The notes under the pieces are model-generated. The model did not search any database and was not told the origin of the DNA. It saw only the letters and a program-made list of their open reading frames with translations. From positions 372,001-436,000 of the forward strand of contig NZ_BBXG01000001.1 in the NCBI RefSeq assembly GCF_001570605.1: 64,000 nucleotides of DNA, read 5' to 3'. This DNA is from Herbidospora cretacea (GTDB lineage Bacteria; Actinomycetota; Actinomycetes; Streptosporangiales; Streptosporangiaceae). The position numbers and the translations under genes were made by a program. Position 1 is the first letter of the stretch; every line of letters starts with the position of its first letter. Positions 39,941 through 47,577 of this stretch are shown here, piece by piece.

Positions 39941-40492
39941 CTACACGGTCGAGGCCGACGCTCCGGCCTGCTGCTCGCCGTCGTGACGCCGGGCCGGCAG
40001 CAGGCGGGCGGCCAGGGCGTAGGCCGGGGCGTAGAGGACGAAAGGCGTCGCTCCGGCGCCCCGGTAGCAGGCCGACTCGTGGTCACCCGAGGGCGGGCAC
40101 ACGGACAGATCCGAGAACAGGGCGACCAGGTTGGCGCCGGCGTTCGCCGTCGCGAGGACGATCAGCGCCCCGGCCACGACACCGGTGAGGCGGGGCCGCC
40201 GCCAGACCGTCGCCGCGACGACCAGCACCGCCGGCAGCGCGAAACCGATCGTGAGGATCTCCGCGTGCAGGACCGTCACCGCCACGTCGAAGACCGCCGA
40301 GCTCAGATACCCGACGCCGATCCCCTGCGCCAGGGAGAAGAAGCCGATCCCGTCCCGCACGGAGATGTCGTAATAGAAGCCCGTGTACGTGATGAGCGCC
40401 GCCCCGAAATAGGCCATGCCCGTCGGTAACAGCGCCAAAGCCACGGCAGCCACCCCACGCGTCCACATGCGTCGAAATCCTAGATCCATCAC
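39941..40492 (-). CDS. Integral membrane protein, unknown family
   Basis: 183 residues with four to five hydrophobic segments (AVALALLPTGMAYFGAALI, FSLAQGIGVGYLSSAVFDVAV, ILTIGFALPAVLVVAATVW, VVAGALIVLATANAGANLVALF and TPFVLYAPAYALAARLL). No recognised domain. It starts GTG ATG, right after the large terminator palindrome of the binding-protein operon, and has no strong ribosome site of its own, so the start is uncertain. Convergent with the GNAT gene. Confidence 0.55.
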   Translation of the reverse strand: MMDLGFRRMWTRGVAAVALALLPTGMAYFGAALITYTGFYYDISVRDGIGFFSLAQGIGVGYLSSAVFDVAVTVLHAEILTIGFALPAVLVVAATVWRRPRLTGVVAGALIVLATANAGANLVALFSDLSVCPPSGDHESACYRGAGATPFVLYAPAYALAARLLPARRHDGEQQAGASASTV

Positions 40493-40495
40493 GAA

Positions 40496-40525
40496 GGAGG
40501 CCGGGCCCGCGCGGGCCCGGCCTCC
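40496..40525 (-). terminator. Terminator downstream of the siderophore binding protein
   Basis: A perfect 30-base palindrome: two 15-base arms (GGAGGCCGGGCCCGC and its complement) with no loop, followed by TTCG on the leftward strand. It ends the exporter/binding-protein operon. Confidence 0.85.
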
Positions 40526-40548
40526 GGTCGTCTCAGGGTGGACGACGC

Positions 40549-41628
40549 CTAGTCGGCGGCGGGCTCCACCTTGGTCGCGGGGTCGCCGTCGACGGCCTGG
40601 GCGAGCTGGGGGACCAGCCGGTCGAGGACGTAGGGCAGCGACAGCACCGTCACGAAGGAGAAGGCCACGCCGTAGTTGGTGCTCTCACCGACGAAGACCT
40701 CGCGGCCCTCCTTGGTGACCTTCATGTCCTTGTAGACCTCGTCCTTGTGCAGCGTCTCGACGTCCTTGGTCGTGTCGGGCACCGTCCAGATGATGAGGTC
40801 CTGGTCGAGGAGGTCGGCGCGCTCCTTGGAGATGCTGGCGCCGAACTTGTCGCCGATCACCGAGTCGAGGTCCTCGGGCAGGCTGAAGCCGAGGGAGACC
40901 AGGTTGCGGGAGCGGGTGTCCTGGCTGCCGTACACGAAGAAGCCCTCGTAGGGCGTGGCCACGACGGCCTTCTTGCCGGCGAACTCGGGGTGCTCGGCGG
41001 CCATCGTCTTGAACTTGGTCTCGACCTCGGCGACCAGCGCGGTCGCCTCGGTCTCCTTGCCGAGCGCCTTGCCGATGGTGGTGGTCTGCTCCTGCCACGG
41101 GATGCCGTAGTCGTTGTACGCCGCGGGCTGCGCCACGACGGGGGCGAACTTCGACAGGGTCTCGTACTGCTCCTTGGTCAGGCCCGAGTAGAGGGCCAGG
41201 ATCAGGTCGGGCTTGAGGGCCGCGATCTTCTCGACCTGCGGGCCGGTGCCCGGGTCCTCCAGCAGCGTGGGGACCGGCGCGCCGTTCAGCTTCGGCGTGG
41301 CCCACGGGCCGACCGCGCCGGGGAAGCCGCCGAACCAGTTGGTGGTGCCGACCGGGACGACGCCGAGCGCGATGGCGGCGTCCTGGTCGGTCAGGCCGAC
41401 CGTGAAGACGCGGGAGGGCGCGGCCGGGATGGTGGTGGAGCCGAACTTGTGCTCGATCGTGACGGGGAAGGCGGCGGCGGGGGCCGTCGTCCCGGCCGGA
41501 GGGGCGGCCGGGGCCGACGCGGCGGGGGTTGCCGTCTCCGACGACGACCCGCAGGCGGCGATGGCGCCGAGCAGGAGGGAGGAGGCGAGCACCGCGGCGA
41601 ACCGGATGCCTCTCGTTGTGCCGAGCAT
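40549..41628 (-). CDS. Ferric-siderophore substrate-binding lipoprotein (FecB/FhuD/CchF-type)
   Basis: 359 residues. Lipoprotein signal peptide with lipobox LGAIAAC at residues 20-26, then an Ala/Pro linker and a type III periplasmic-binding fold: PAAPSRVFTVGLTDQDAAIALGVVPVG, the helix-containing ALKPDLILALYSGLTKEQYETLSKFAPVVAQ, and the end VLSLPYVLDRLVPQLAQAV. It captures a ferric siderophore at the cell surface for the FecCD/FecE importer. It is the third gene of a leftward unit with the exporter pair and begins 9 bases after it. Its partner permeases are 31 kb away. Confidence 0.92.
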   Translation of the reverse strand: MLGTTRGIRFAAVLASSLLLGAIAACGSSSETATPAASAPAAPPAGTTAPAAAFPVTIEHKFGSTTIPAAPSRVFTVGLTDQDAAIALGVVPVGTTNWFGGFPGAVGPWATPKLNGAPVPTLLEDPGTGPQVEKIAALKPDLILALYSGLTKEQYETLSKFAPVVAQPAAYNDYGIPWQEQTTTIGKALGKETEATALVAEVETKFKTMAAEHPEFAGKKAVVATPYEGFFVYGSQDTRSRNLVSLGFSLPEDLDSVIGDKFGASISKERADLLDQDLIIWTVPDTTKDVETLHKDEVYKDMKVTKEGREVFVGESTNYGVAFSFVTVLSLPYVLDRLVPQLAQAVDGDPATKVEPAAD

Positions 41629-41637
41629 CGAAATTCC

Positions 41638-43362
41638 TTATTCGAGGGGGTTTCCATTACCGGGGCGGACTCCGGACCACGCTTCCCAGAGGGAGGCGTA
41701 CCGGCCGCCGGAGGAGCGCAGCTCGTCGTGCGGGCCGCTCTCCACGATGCGTCCGCCGTCCATGACGACGACGCGGTCGGTCGCCGCCGCCTGGGTGAGG
41801 CGGTGGGCGACGACGAGGGCCGTGCGGCCCTCGACGGTGGTCTCGATGGCCTTCTCCAGCACCCGCGCGCCCGCGCTGCCCGCCTCGGCGGTGGCCTCGT
41901 CGAGCACGGCGACCGGGGGGTCGGCCAGGATCAGCCGGGCCAGGGCGAGCTGCTGGATCTGGGTGGCGGTGAGGCGGTGGCCGCCCTCGCCGACGACCGT
42001 GTCCAGGCCCTCGGGGAGGGTCTCCGCCCAGGTCAGCGCGTCGACCCTGGTCAGGGCCTCACGCAGGTCGGCGTCGGTGGCGTCGGGCCGGGCGAGCCGC
42101 AGGTCGTCGGCCAGCGGACCGGCGAAGACGTGGACGTCCTGGGTGACCATGCCGACCTCGCCGGGGACGGCGACCGTGCCGGTCAGCGGGCGGTGGATGC
42201 CGGCGATCAGGCGGGCCAGGGTCGTCTTGCCCGCGCCGCTCGCGCCGACCAGGGCGACCCGTTCGCCCGCCTCGATCGACAGGTGGACGTCGTGCAGGAC
42301 CGGGCGGCCGGGGTCGTAGGCGTGGCTGAGGTCCCGGACCTCGACGCGCTCCGAGACGGGCCGGTCCAGGGGCTCGGGTTCCGGCTGGTCGATGACCCCG
42401 ACCAGGCGGGCCAGCGCGGCGCCCGCCGACTGGGCGTCGTCGATCAGCACCAGCGCGGTGTTCACCGGGGCGAACAGGGAGTGGAAGTAGAGGGCGGCGG
42501 CGGTGGCCGTGCCGATCGAGGCCGTGCCCGAGCGCACCATGAGGAACCCGGCGACCAGCACGGCGGCCAGGCCGGCGTATTCGGCGACGTGGAGGCGGCT
42601 GTAGAAGCGCAGCACCAGGTTGACGCCCTGGAGCGTCAGGTCGACCGCCGTGGTGGAGCGCCGCGCGACCCTGGCCGTGTGGTCGGCCTCCAGCCGGAAC
42701 GCCCGCACGGTCGCCGCGCCGCCGATGGTGTCGAGGAGCTGCTGCTGCTGCGCGCCGCCCGCCACGCGCTGCCGGGCGTAGAGGGGGCCGGCGTTGCGGA
42801 CGTACCAGCGCGCGGTGTGCCACTGGATCGGCACCGAGATGAGCGCGGCCAGCAGGAACCGCCAGTCGAGGATCGCCAGCGCCCCGAGCGTCAGCACGAT
42901 CGCCAGGCCCGACCTGGCCATCTCCGGCAGCGCGACCCGGACCGCCTCGGCGATCAGCGAGACGTCGCCGGTCACCCGGGCGGTCAGGTCACCCGACCCG
43001 GCGCGCTCGACCTGCTCCAGCGGCAGCCGCAGCGCCCGGTCGACGAACCGCTCGCGCAGCCGGGCGAGCAGGGTCTCCCCGAGGCGGGACACCAGCGCGA
43101 GCCCGACGGTCATCGCGCCGCCCTGGGTGACCGCGACGGCGACCAGCCCGAGCACCGGCATCGTGATCGCGGACGCGGCCTGCCCGCCCGCGACCAGGTC
43201 GACGATGTGGCCCAGCAGCGGCTGGGTGAGCAGCCCGATCGAGGTGGCCACGATCATCACGGCGAACCCGCCGGCGGCCAGCGCGCGATAGGGGCGCATC
43301 AGGCCGATCAGCACCGCGCGGGTGCGGGCCGCCGTGGCGACGGGGAGGAGTTCGCGGCTCAT
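41638..43362 (-). CDS. ABC exporter half-transporter, catalytic Walker-A subunit
   Basis: 574 residues: six-helix transmembrane domain (MRPYRALAAGGFAVMIV to about residue 300) fused to an ATPase. Walker A GASGAGKTTLARL near residue 370 and Walker B VAVLDEAT with catalytic glutamate are intact, but the signature loop reads LTATQIQQ instead of LSGGQ. This pattern is familiar in actinobacterial siderophore exporters such as the coelichelin ABC genes. It pairs with the next upstream half-transporter, whose defects are complementary. Overlap ATGA with that gene. Predicted to export the siderophore. Confidence 0.88.
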   Translation of the reverse strand: MSRELLPVATAARTRAVLIGLMRPYRALAAGGFAVMIVATSIGLLTQPLLGHIVDLVAGGQAASAITMPVLGLVAVAVTQGGAMTVGLALVSRLGETLLARLRERFVDRALRLPLEQVERAGSGDLTARVTGDVSLIAEAVRVALPEMARSGLAIVLTLGALAILDWRFLLAALISVPIQWHTARWYVRNAGPLYARQRVAGGAQQQQLLDTIGGAATVRAFRLEADHTARVARRSTTAVDLTLQGVNLVLRFYSRLHVAEYAGLAAVLVAGFLMVRSGTASIGTATAAALYFHSLFAPVNTALVLIDDAQSAGAALARLVGVIDQPEPEPLDRPVSERVEVRDLSHAYDPGRPVLHDVHLSIEAGERVALVGASGAGKTTLARLIAGIHRPLTGTVAVPGEVGMVTQDVHVFAGPLADDLRLARPDATDADLREALTRVDALTWAETLPEGLDTVVGEGGHRLTATQIQQLALARLILADPPVAVLDEATAEAGSAGARVLEKAIETTVEGRTALVVAHRLTQAAATDRVVVMDGGRIVESGPHDELRSSGGRYASLWEAWSGVRPGNGNPLE

Positions 43363-45011
43363 GCGAGCACCGCCGTCCGGTAGGTGGCGTTGCGGCGGAC
43401 CAGGTCGGCGTGCGGGGCGGCGTCGGTGATCCGGCCGCCGTCGAGCAGCACCACCCGGTCGGCCACCGCGAGCAGCGCGGGGGAGGTGGTGACCAGGATC
43501 GTGGTGCGGTCGCGCCGGACCTCCCGCAGCCGGGAGGCGATGCGCGCCTCGGTGACCGCGTCGACCGCGGTGGTCGGGTCGTGGACGACCAGCACGGCGC
43601 GGTCGGCCGCCAGCGCCCTGGCCAGGGCGACCCGCTGGCGCTGACCGCCCGACAGCGACTGGCCGCGTTCGGCGATCCGGCCGTCGACGCCGCCGGGCAG
43701 CTCGTCGGCCACTTCGTCGGCCCCGGCCGCCGCCATCACCTCAGGGTTGGCGTGGCCGACGTTCTCGCGCAGCGTGCCCTCGAACAGGTCGGCGTCGTGG
43801 TCGGCGACGAGTAACACCGCGCGCAGCGCGGCCGGGTCGAGGTCGGCCAGGGCCACCCCGTCGAGTTCGGCCGTGCCGTCGAACGGGGTGGTGCGGCCGA
43901 GGCAGCGCAGCAGGGCCAGCGCGTCGGCCGGGTCGACGGCCGCGACGCCGAGGACCTCCCCGGGGGCCACCTCCAGGTCGACGCCCTTCAGGGTGTCGTG
44001 GGCGAGGTCGCGGAGGCGGAGCGCGCCGCGTACGGGAGAGGGCGGTTCGGAGGTGCCGGCGGCGACGGCGTGCGGTGCGGCGAGCACCTCCGCGATGCGG
44101 GCCGCCGAGGCCCTGCCCATCGCGAACTGGGCGTTGACCCAGGCGAAGACCTCCAGCGGGCCGATGAGGAACAGCGCGAGGCCGACGGCCGCCACGAGTT
44201 CGCCCAGCGTGATCTCGCCGGAGGCGGCCAGCCGCCCGCCGACCAGCGCCACGACGGCGATGAAGACGCCGGTGAGCGCGATGACCAGACCGGTCTGGAG
44301 CGCTTCGGCGCGGGCCGCGTGCAGCGTGGCCATGAGGGAGTCGCCGCTGGTGACGCGGTAGCGGGCGACGGCGGCCGTCTCCGCGCCGATGCCCTTGAGC
44401 ACCCGCAGGCCCTTGACCAGGTCGGCCGCGACGCCGGACGCGTGGGCGGCGCGATCCTGCTGGTCCTCGCTCGCCTTCTCCAGCGGCTTGCTCAGCAGGT
44501 GGCCCAGGAACAGCAGCAGCGGGGTGCCGGCCAGCACGACCAGCCCGAGCGGCACGGAGATGCGCAGCAGCACGACGGCCGCGACCACGATGCCCATCAG
44601 CGCGGACACCGCCAGCATCACCGACATGTTGACCGCGCCGACCCGTTTGGCGTCCTCGGTGGCGGTGTTGGTCAGCTCGCCGGGAAGGCGCCCGTTCTCC
44701 GCGCCGCCCCGGGCGTCGAGCACCCGCTCGACGAGCTCCATCCGCAGCGCGTGGGCGGCCTTCTCGGCGGCGCGCTCCCCGGCCCGCGCGCCGAAGCGGT
44801 AGGAGAAGGAGAGCGCGACGTACACCACGGCGAGGACGACGAGCCAGCGCGCCAGCGCGGGCAGGTCGCCGCGGGCCACGCCCTGGTCGATGACCACGCC
44901 GATCAGCACCGGGACCATGACCTCACCGGCCTGATGGGCCGCCCCCAGCACGGCGCCGGTGACGACGTCACGGCGCTGCCCCGAGATCGCCCGTCGCAGG
45001 ACAGCCCTCAC
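43359..45011 (-). CDS. ABC exporter half-transporter with degenerate Walker A
   Basis: 550 residues: six-helix transmembrane domain with ATPase. Walker A is lost: the expected GxxGxGK(S/T) is VAAVDPADAL near residue 355. The signature LSGGQRQRVALARAL near residue 460 is canonical, and Walker B reads AVLVVHDPTT with no glutamate. It therefore contributes LSGGQ to the site formed by its partner's Walker A. The GTG start has GGAGG seven bases upstream. Transcription begins at an iron box near 45,043, so the unit should be iron-repressed. Confidence 0.88.
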   Translation of the reverse strand: MRAVLRRAISGQRRDVVTGAVLGAAHQAGEVMVPVLIGVVIDQGVARGDLPALARWLVVLAVVYVALSFSYRFGARAGERAAEKAAHALRMELVERVLDARGGAENGRLPGELTNTATEDAKRVGAVNMSVMLAVSALMGIVVAAVVLLRISVPLGLVVLAGTPLLLFLGHLLSKPLEKASEDQQDRAAHASGVAADLVKGLRVLKGIGAETAAVARYRVTSGDSLMATLHAARAEALQTGLVIALTGVFIAVVALVGGRLAASGEITLGELVAAVGLALFLIGPLEVFAWVNAQFAMGRASAARIAEVLAAPHAVAAGTSEPPSPVRGALRLRDLAHDTLKGVDLEVAPGEVLGVAAVDPADALALLRCLGRTTPFDGTAELDGVALADLDPAALRAVLLVADHDADLFEGTLRENVGHANPEVMAAAGADEVADELPGGVDGRIAERGQSLSGGQRQRVALARALAADRAVLVVHDPTTAVDAVTEARIASRLREVRRDRTTILVTTSPALLAVADRVVLLDGGRITDAAPHADLVRRNATYRTAVLA

Positions 45012-45042
45012 CCGTCACCCTCCGCCTCGCCCTCAGTAAAAC

Positions 45043-45061
45043 TTAGGTAAGGCTACACTAA
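45043..45061. promoter_or_regulatory. Iron box upstream of the exporter/binding-protein operon
   Basis: TTAGGTAAGGCTACACTAA matches 16 of 19 positions of the consensus TTAGGTTAGGCTAACCTAA and lies 32 bases upstream of the exporter start, confirming co-regulation with the NRPS locus. Confidence 0.82.
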
Positions 45062-45080
45062 CCATCAAGTGGCAGGCCAG

Positions 45081-45110
45081 CGGGTGGCGCCGTGGCAGCG
45101 ACGCCACCCG
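45081..45110 (-). terminator. Hairpin after the lipoprotein gene
   Basis: 9-bp stem CGGGTGGCG/CGCCACCCG with a 12-base loop, downstream of the small lipoprotein and upstream of the exporter promoter; no T-tract. Confidence 0.55.
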
Positions 45111-45133
45111 GCCCCCTTACCCGGACGGTCGGC

Positions 45134-45544
45134 TCATGTTCCGCACGCCTCCTTCAGGGCGTTGCCCTGCCGCCGCAGAGTGGTGTCGAGTTTCTTCACG
45201 TTCTCCTGGCGGAGCCGGTCGGACTCCGTCTTCGCGAGCCACTGCTCGGCGAAGGTGTCGCCTGCCGACGTCGCCGGGGTCGGCCGGAACTCGGCCATCG
45301 TCGACTCCACGTCCTTGAGCGCCTTCTTCACCCCCGCGTCGTTCGCGGCGGCCACGACGGGGGTCAGGCGCGATCCGACCGCCCTGGCGGTCTCGCCCAC
45401 CACCTCCTCGGGCGCGACGGCGGTCATGCTCAGCGCGTACCGGATGAGCTTGTGACCGTTCTCGCACGCCTTCGCGTCGGCCTCGCTCAGCCCGCCGCAC
45501 CCGGCCAGCAGTAGCACGCAACCAGCGGCCAGCAGCCGCCGCAT
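45134..45544 (-). CDS. Small lipoprotein of unknown function
   Basis: 136 residues. Lipoprotein signal with lipobox LLLAGC near residue 15, then an alpha-helical domain rich in charged residues (KDVESTMAEFRP, LAKTESDRLRQENVKKLDTTLRRQGNALKEAC). Two cysteines besides the lipid cysteine (AKACENG and KEACGT) may form a disulfide. No family recognised. Its ATG shares one base with the transporter stop, so it is translationally coupled to it. Confidence 0.65.
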   Translation of the reverse strand: MRRLLAAGCVLLLAGCGGLSEADAKACENGHKLIRYALSMTAVAPEEVVGETARAVGSRLTPVVAAANDAGVKKALKDVESTMAEFRPTPATSAGDTFAEQWLAKTESDRLRQENVKKLDTTLRRQGNALKEACGT

Positions 45545-46803
45545 CAGACCCTCACCTCGCTCCTGGCCGGGGCGGCGGCGACCCCGGCGGCGGTGATGCC
45601 GAGCGCGACCAGCACGTACAGGCTGATGGCGAGAGTGGTGCCGAACCGGTCGAGCAGGGCCAGCGCGATGATCGGCGCCAGCGCCCCGCCGAGCACGCCC
45701 GCGAGCTGGTAGCCCATCGACGCGCCGCTGTAGCGCAGCCGGGTGCTGAACAGCTCGGCGATGAACGCGGCCTGCGGGCCGTACATGGCCGCGTGGCAGG
45801 CCAGCGCGACGATCGTGGCGAACGCGATGAGCACGGACGACCGGCTGTCGAGCAGCGGGAAGAACGCGAACGCCCACACCGCCGCGCCCGCGACCCCGGC
45901 CAGGTAGACGGGCTTGCGGCCGACCCGGTCGGACAGGGCCCCGAAGAAGGGGATGAGGAAGAGCTGGCAGGCCGACGCGACGAGGACCGCGTTCAGCCCC
46001 GTCTGCCGGTCGAGATCCAGCGTGCCGGTGACGTAGGTGAGGATGTAGAGGGTGAACGTGTAGAACGCGACGTCCACCCCGATGCGGGCGGCGATGGCCG
46101 ACAGCAGGGCGCGCGGGTGCGTGGTGATCACGTCGAGCAGCGGCATGCGGGCCTTGGCGGGCATCTCCGCGTACAGGGGCGACTCGGAGACCCGCACCCG
46201 GATCCAGAGCCCGACCCCCACGAGCACGCCCGACAGCAGGAACGGGATCCGCCAGCCCCACGACAGGAACGCCTCCTCGGAGAGCGTCGCCGACAGCACC
46301 CCGAGCGCCCCGGCCGCCAGCAGGTTCCCGGCGGGCACCCCGACCTGCGGCCAGCTCGCGTTGAAGCCCCTGCGGTCGGCCGAGCCGTGCTCCATCGTCA
46401 TGATCACCGCGCCGCCCCACTCGCCGCCGAGGCCGAGCCCCTGGAGGAACCGCAGGGTCACCAGCAGGATCGGCGCGGCCACGCCGATGGCGGCGTAGGT
46501 CGGCAGCAGCCCGATGAGGAACGTCGCGACCCCCATCAGCAGCAGCGTCACGACCAGCACGCCCCGGCGGCCGACGCGGTCGCCGAAGTGGCCGAACACG
46601 ATGCCGCCGAGGGGGCGGGCGACGAAGCCGACGGCGTAGGTGGTGAGGGCGAGGAGGGTGCCGGTGAGCGGTTCGAACGTCGGGAAGAAGACCTTGCCGA
46701 AGACGAGGGTGGCGGCGGTGCCGTAGAGGAAGAAGTCGTACCACTCCAGGGAGGTCCCGATGAGGCTCGCGACGATGACCCGGCGGGACTGGGAGGTTGC
46801 CAT
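45544..46803 (-). CDS. MHS-family MFS metabolite:proton symporter
   Basis: 419 residues, twelve predicted helices. MHS (metabolite/H+ symporter) signatures: SLIGTSLEWYDFFLYGTAA at the start, GHFGDRVGRRGVLVVTLLLMG (loop 2-3), LRFLQGLGLGGEWGGAV, and GALSDRVGRKPVYLAG. Members carry shikimate, citrate, alpha-ketoglutarate, betaine or proline; the substrate here is unknown. The divergent GntR/FCD regulator is the natural controller, and an inverted repeat lies between them. Followed directly by a coupled lipoprotein gene. Confidence 0.92.
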   Translation of the reverse strand: MATSQSRRVIVASLIGTSLEWYDFFLYGTAATLVFGKVFFPTFEPLTGTLLALTTYAVGFVARPLGGIVFGHFGDRVGRRGVLVVTLLLMGVATFLIGLLPTYAAIGVAAPILLVTLRFLQGLGLGGEWGGAVIMTMEHGSADRRGFNASWPQVGVPAGNLLAAGALGVLSATLSEEAFLSWGWRIPFLLSGVLVGVGLWIRVRVSESPLYAEMPAKARMPLLDVITTHPRALLSAIAARIGVDVAFYTFTLYILTYVTGTLDLDRQTGLNAVLVASACQLFLIPFFGALSDRVGRKPVYLAGVAGAAVWAFAFFPLLDSRSSVLIAFATIVALACHAAMYGPQAAFIAELFSTRLRYSGASMGYQLAGVLGGALAPIIALALLDRFGTTLAISLYVLVALGITAAGVAAAPARSEVRV

Positions 46804-46825
46804 GACGCTCCTTTCGCTGGCTTCC

Positions 46826-46846
46826 TTCAACATAAGAATCGTTGAA
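46826..46846. promoter_or_regulatory. Inverted repeat in MHS/GntR divergent promoter
   Basis: TTCAAC and GTTGAA, separated by 9 bases, in an AT-rich 78-base divergent promoter. A possible site for the adjacent GntR regulator. Confidence 0.45.
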
Positions 46847-46881
46847 CAATTCGACAAGGGTTTTGTCCCCATGTTTTGCTG

Positions 46882-47577
46882 GTGACTGTGCGTGAACGAA
46901 CGACCGGGCCCCACCTCCTGAGAACCAGCACCGCCGAACTCGTGGCGGGCGTCCTGCGCGACCGCATCGCCCAGGGGGTCTACGAACCCGGCGAACGCCT
47001 CTCCGAGGAGGCCATCGGCGCCGAACTGGAGATCTCCCGCAACACGCTGCGCGAGGCGTTCCGGCTGCTGGGCCACGAGCGGCTGCTCGTCCACAAGCTC
47101 AACCGGGGGGTCTTCGTCCGGGTGCTGTCCGCCTCCGACGTGCGGGATCTCTATCTCGTACGCCGCGTCATCGAGTGCGCGGCCGTGCGGAACGGCGGCG
47201 GGGGAGACGTCGCCGCCTGCCGTGAGGCGGTCGACGACGGCGAACGCGCCGCGGCCGAAGACCGCTGGCGCGACGTCGGCACCGCCAACCTGCGCTTCCA
47301 CCAGGCGCTGGTGGCCCTCCACGACAGTTCGCGGCTCGACGAGCTGATGGCCCAGCTCATGGCCGAACTGCGGCTGGTCTTCCACGTGATGGAGAACCCG
47401 CGCGCCTTCCACGAGCCCTTCGTGGCCCGCAACCGCACGCTGGTGGGCCTGCTGGAGGAGGGCCGGTGGGCCGAGGCGGAGACGTTCCTGTCGGACTACC
47501 TCGACGACGCCGAGGCCTTACTGCAGGAGGCCTTCAGCTCAGGATCGCCATCCCGGCCGGTGGGAGGCCGACCCTGA
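46882..47577 (+). CDS. GntR family regulator with FCD effector domain
   Basis: About 231 residues. N-terminal wHTH: AGVLRDRIAQGVYEPGERLSEEAIGAELEISRNTLREAFRLL and the wing LNRGVFVRVLSASD. C-terminal all-helical FCD domain from residue 85 with a metal/ligand histidine (FHQALVALHDSSRLDELM). FCD regulators sense carboxylates or amino acids, which suits control of the divergent MHS symporter. GTG start; a non-productive ATG at 46,871 is out of frame. The gene ends within the convergent alpha-amylase gene, overlapping it by 44 bases. Confidence 0.88.
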   Translation: MTVRERTTGPHLLRTSTAELVAGVLRDRIAQGVYEPGERLSEEAIGAELEISRNTLREAFRLLGHERLLVHKLNRGVFVRVLSASDVRDLYLVRRVIECAAVRNGGGGDVAACREAVDDGERAAAEDRWRDVGTANLRFHQALVALHDSSRLDELMAQLMAELRLVFHVMENPRAFHEPFVARNRTLVGLLEEGRWAEAETFLSDYLDDAEALLQEAFSSGSPSRPVGGRP

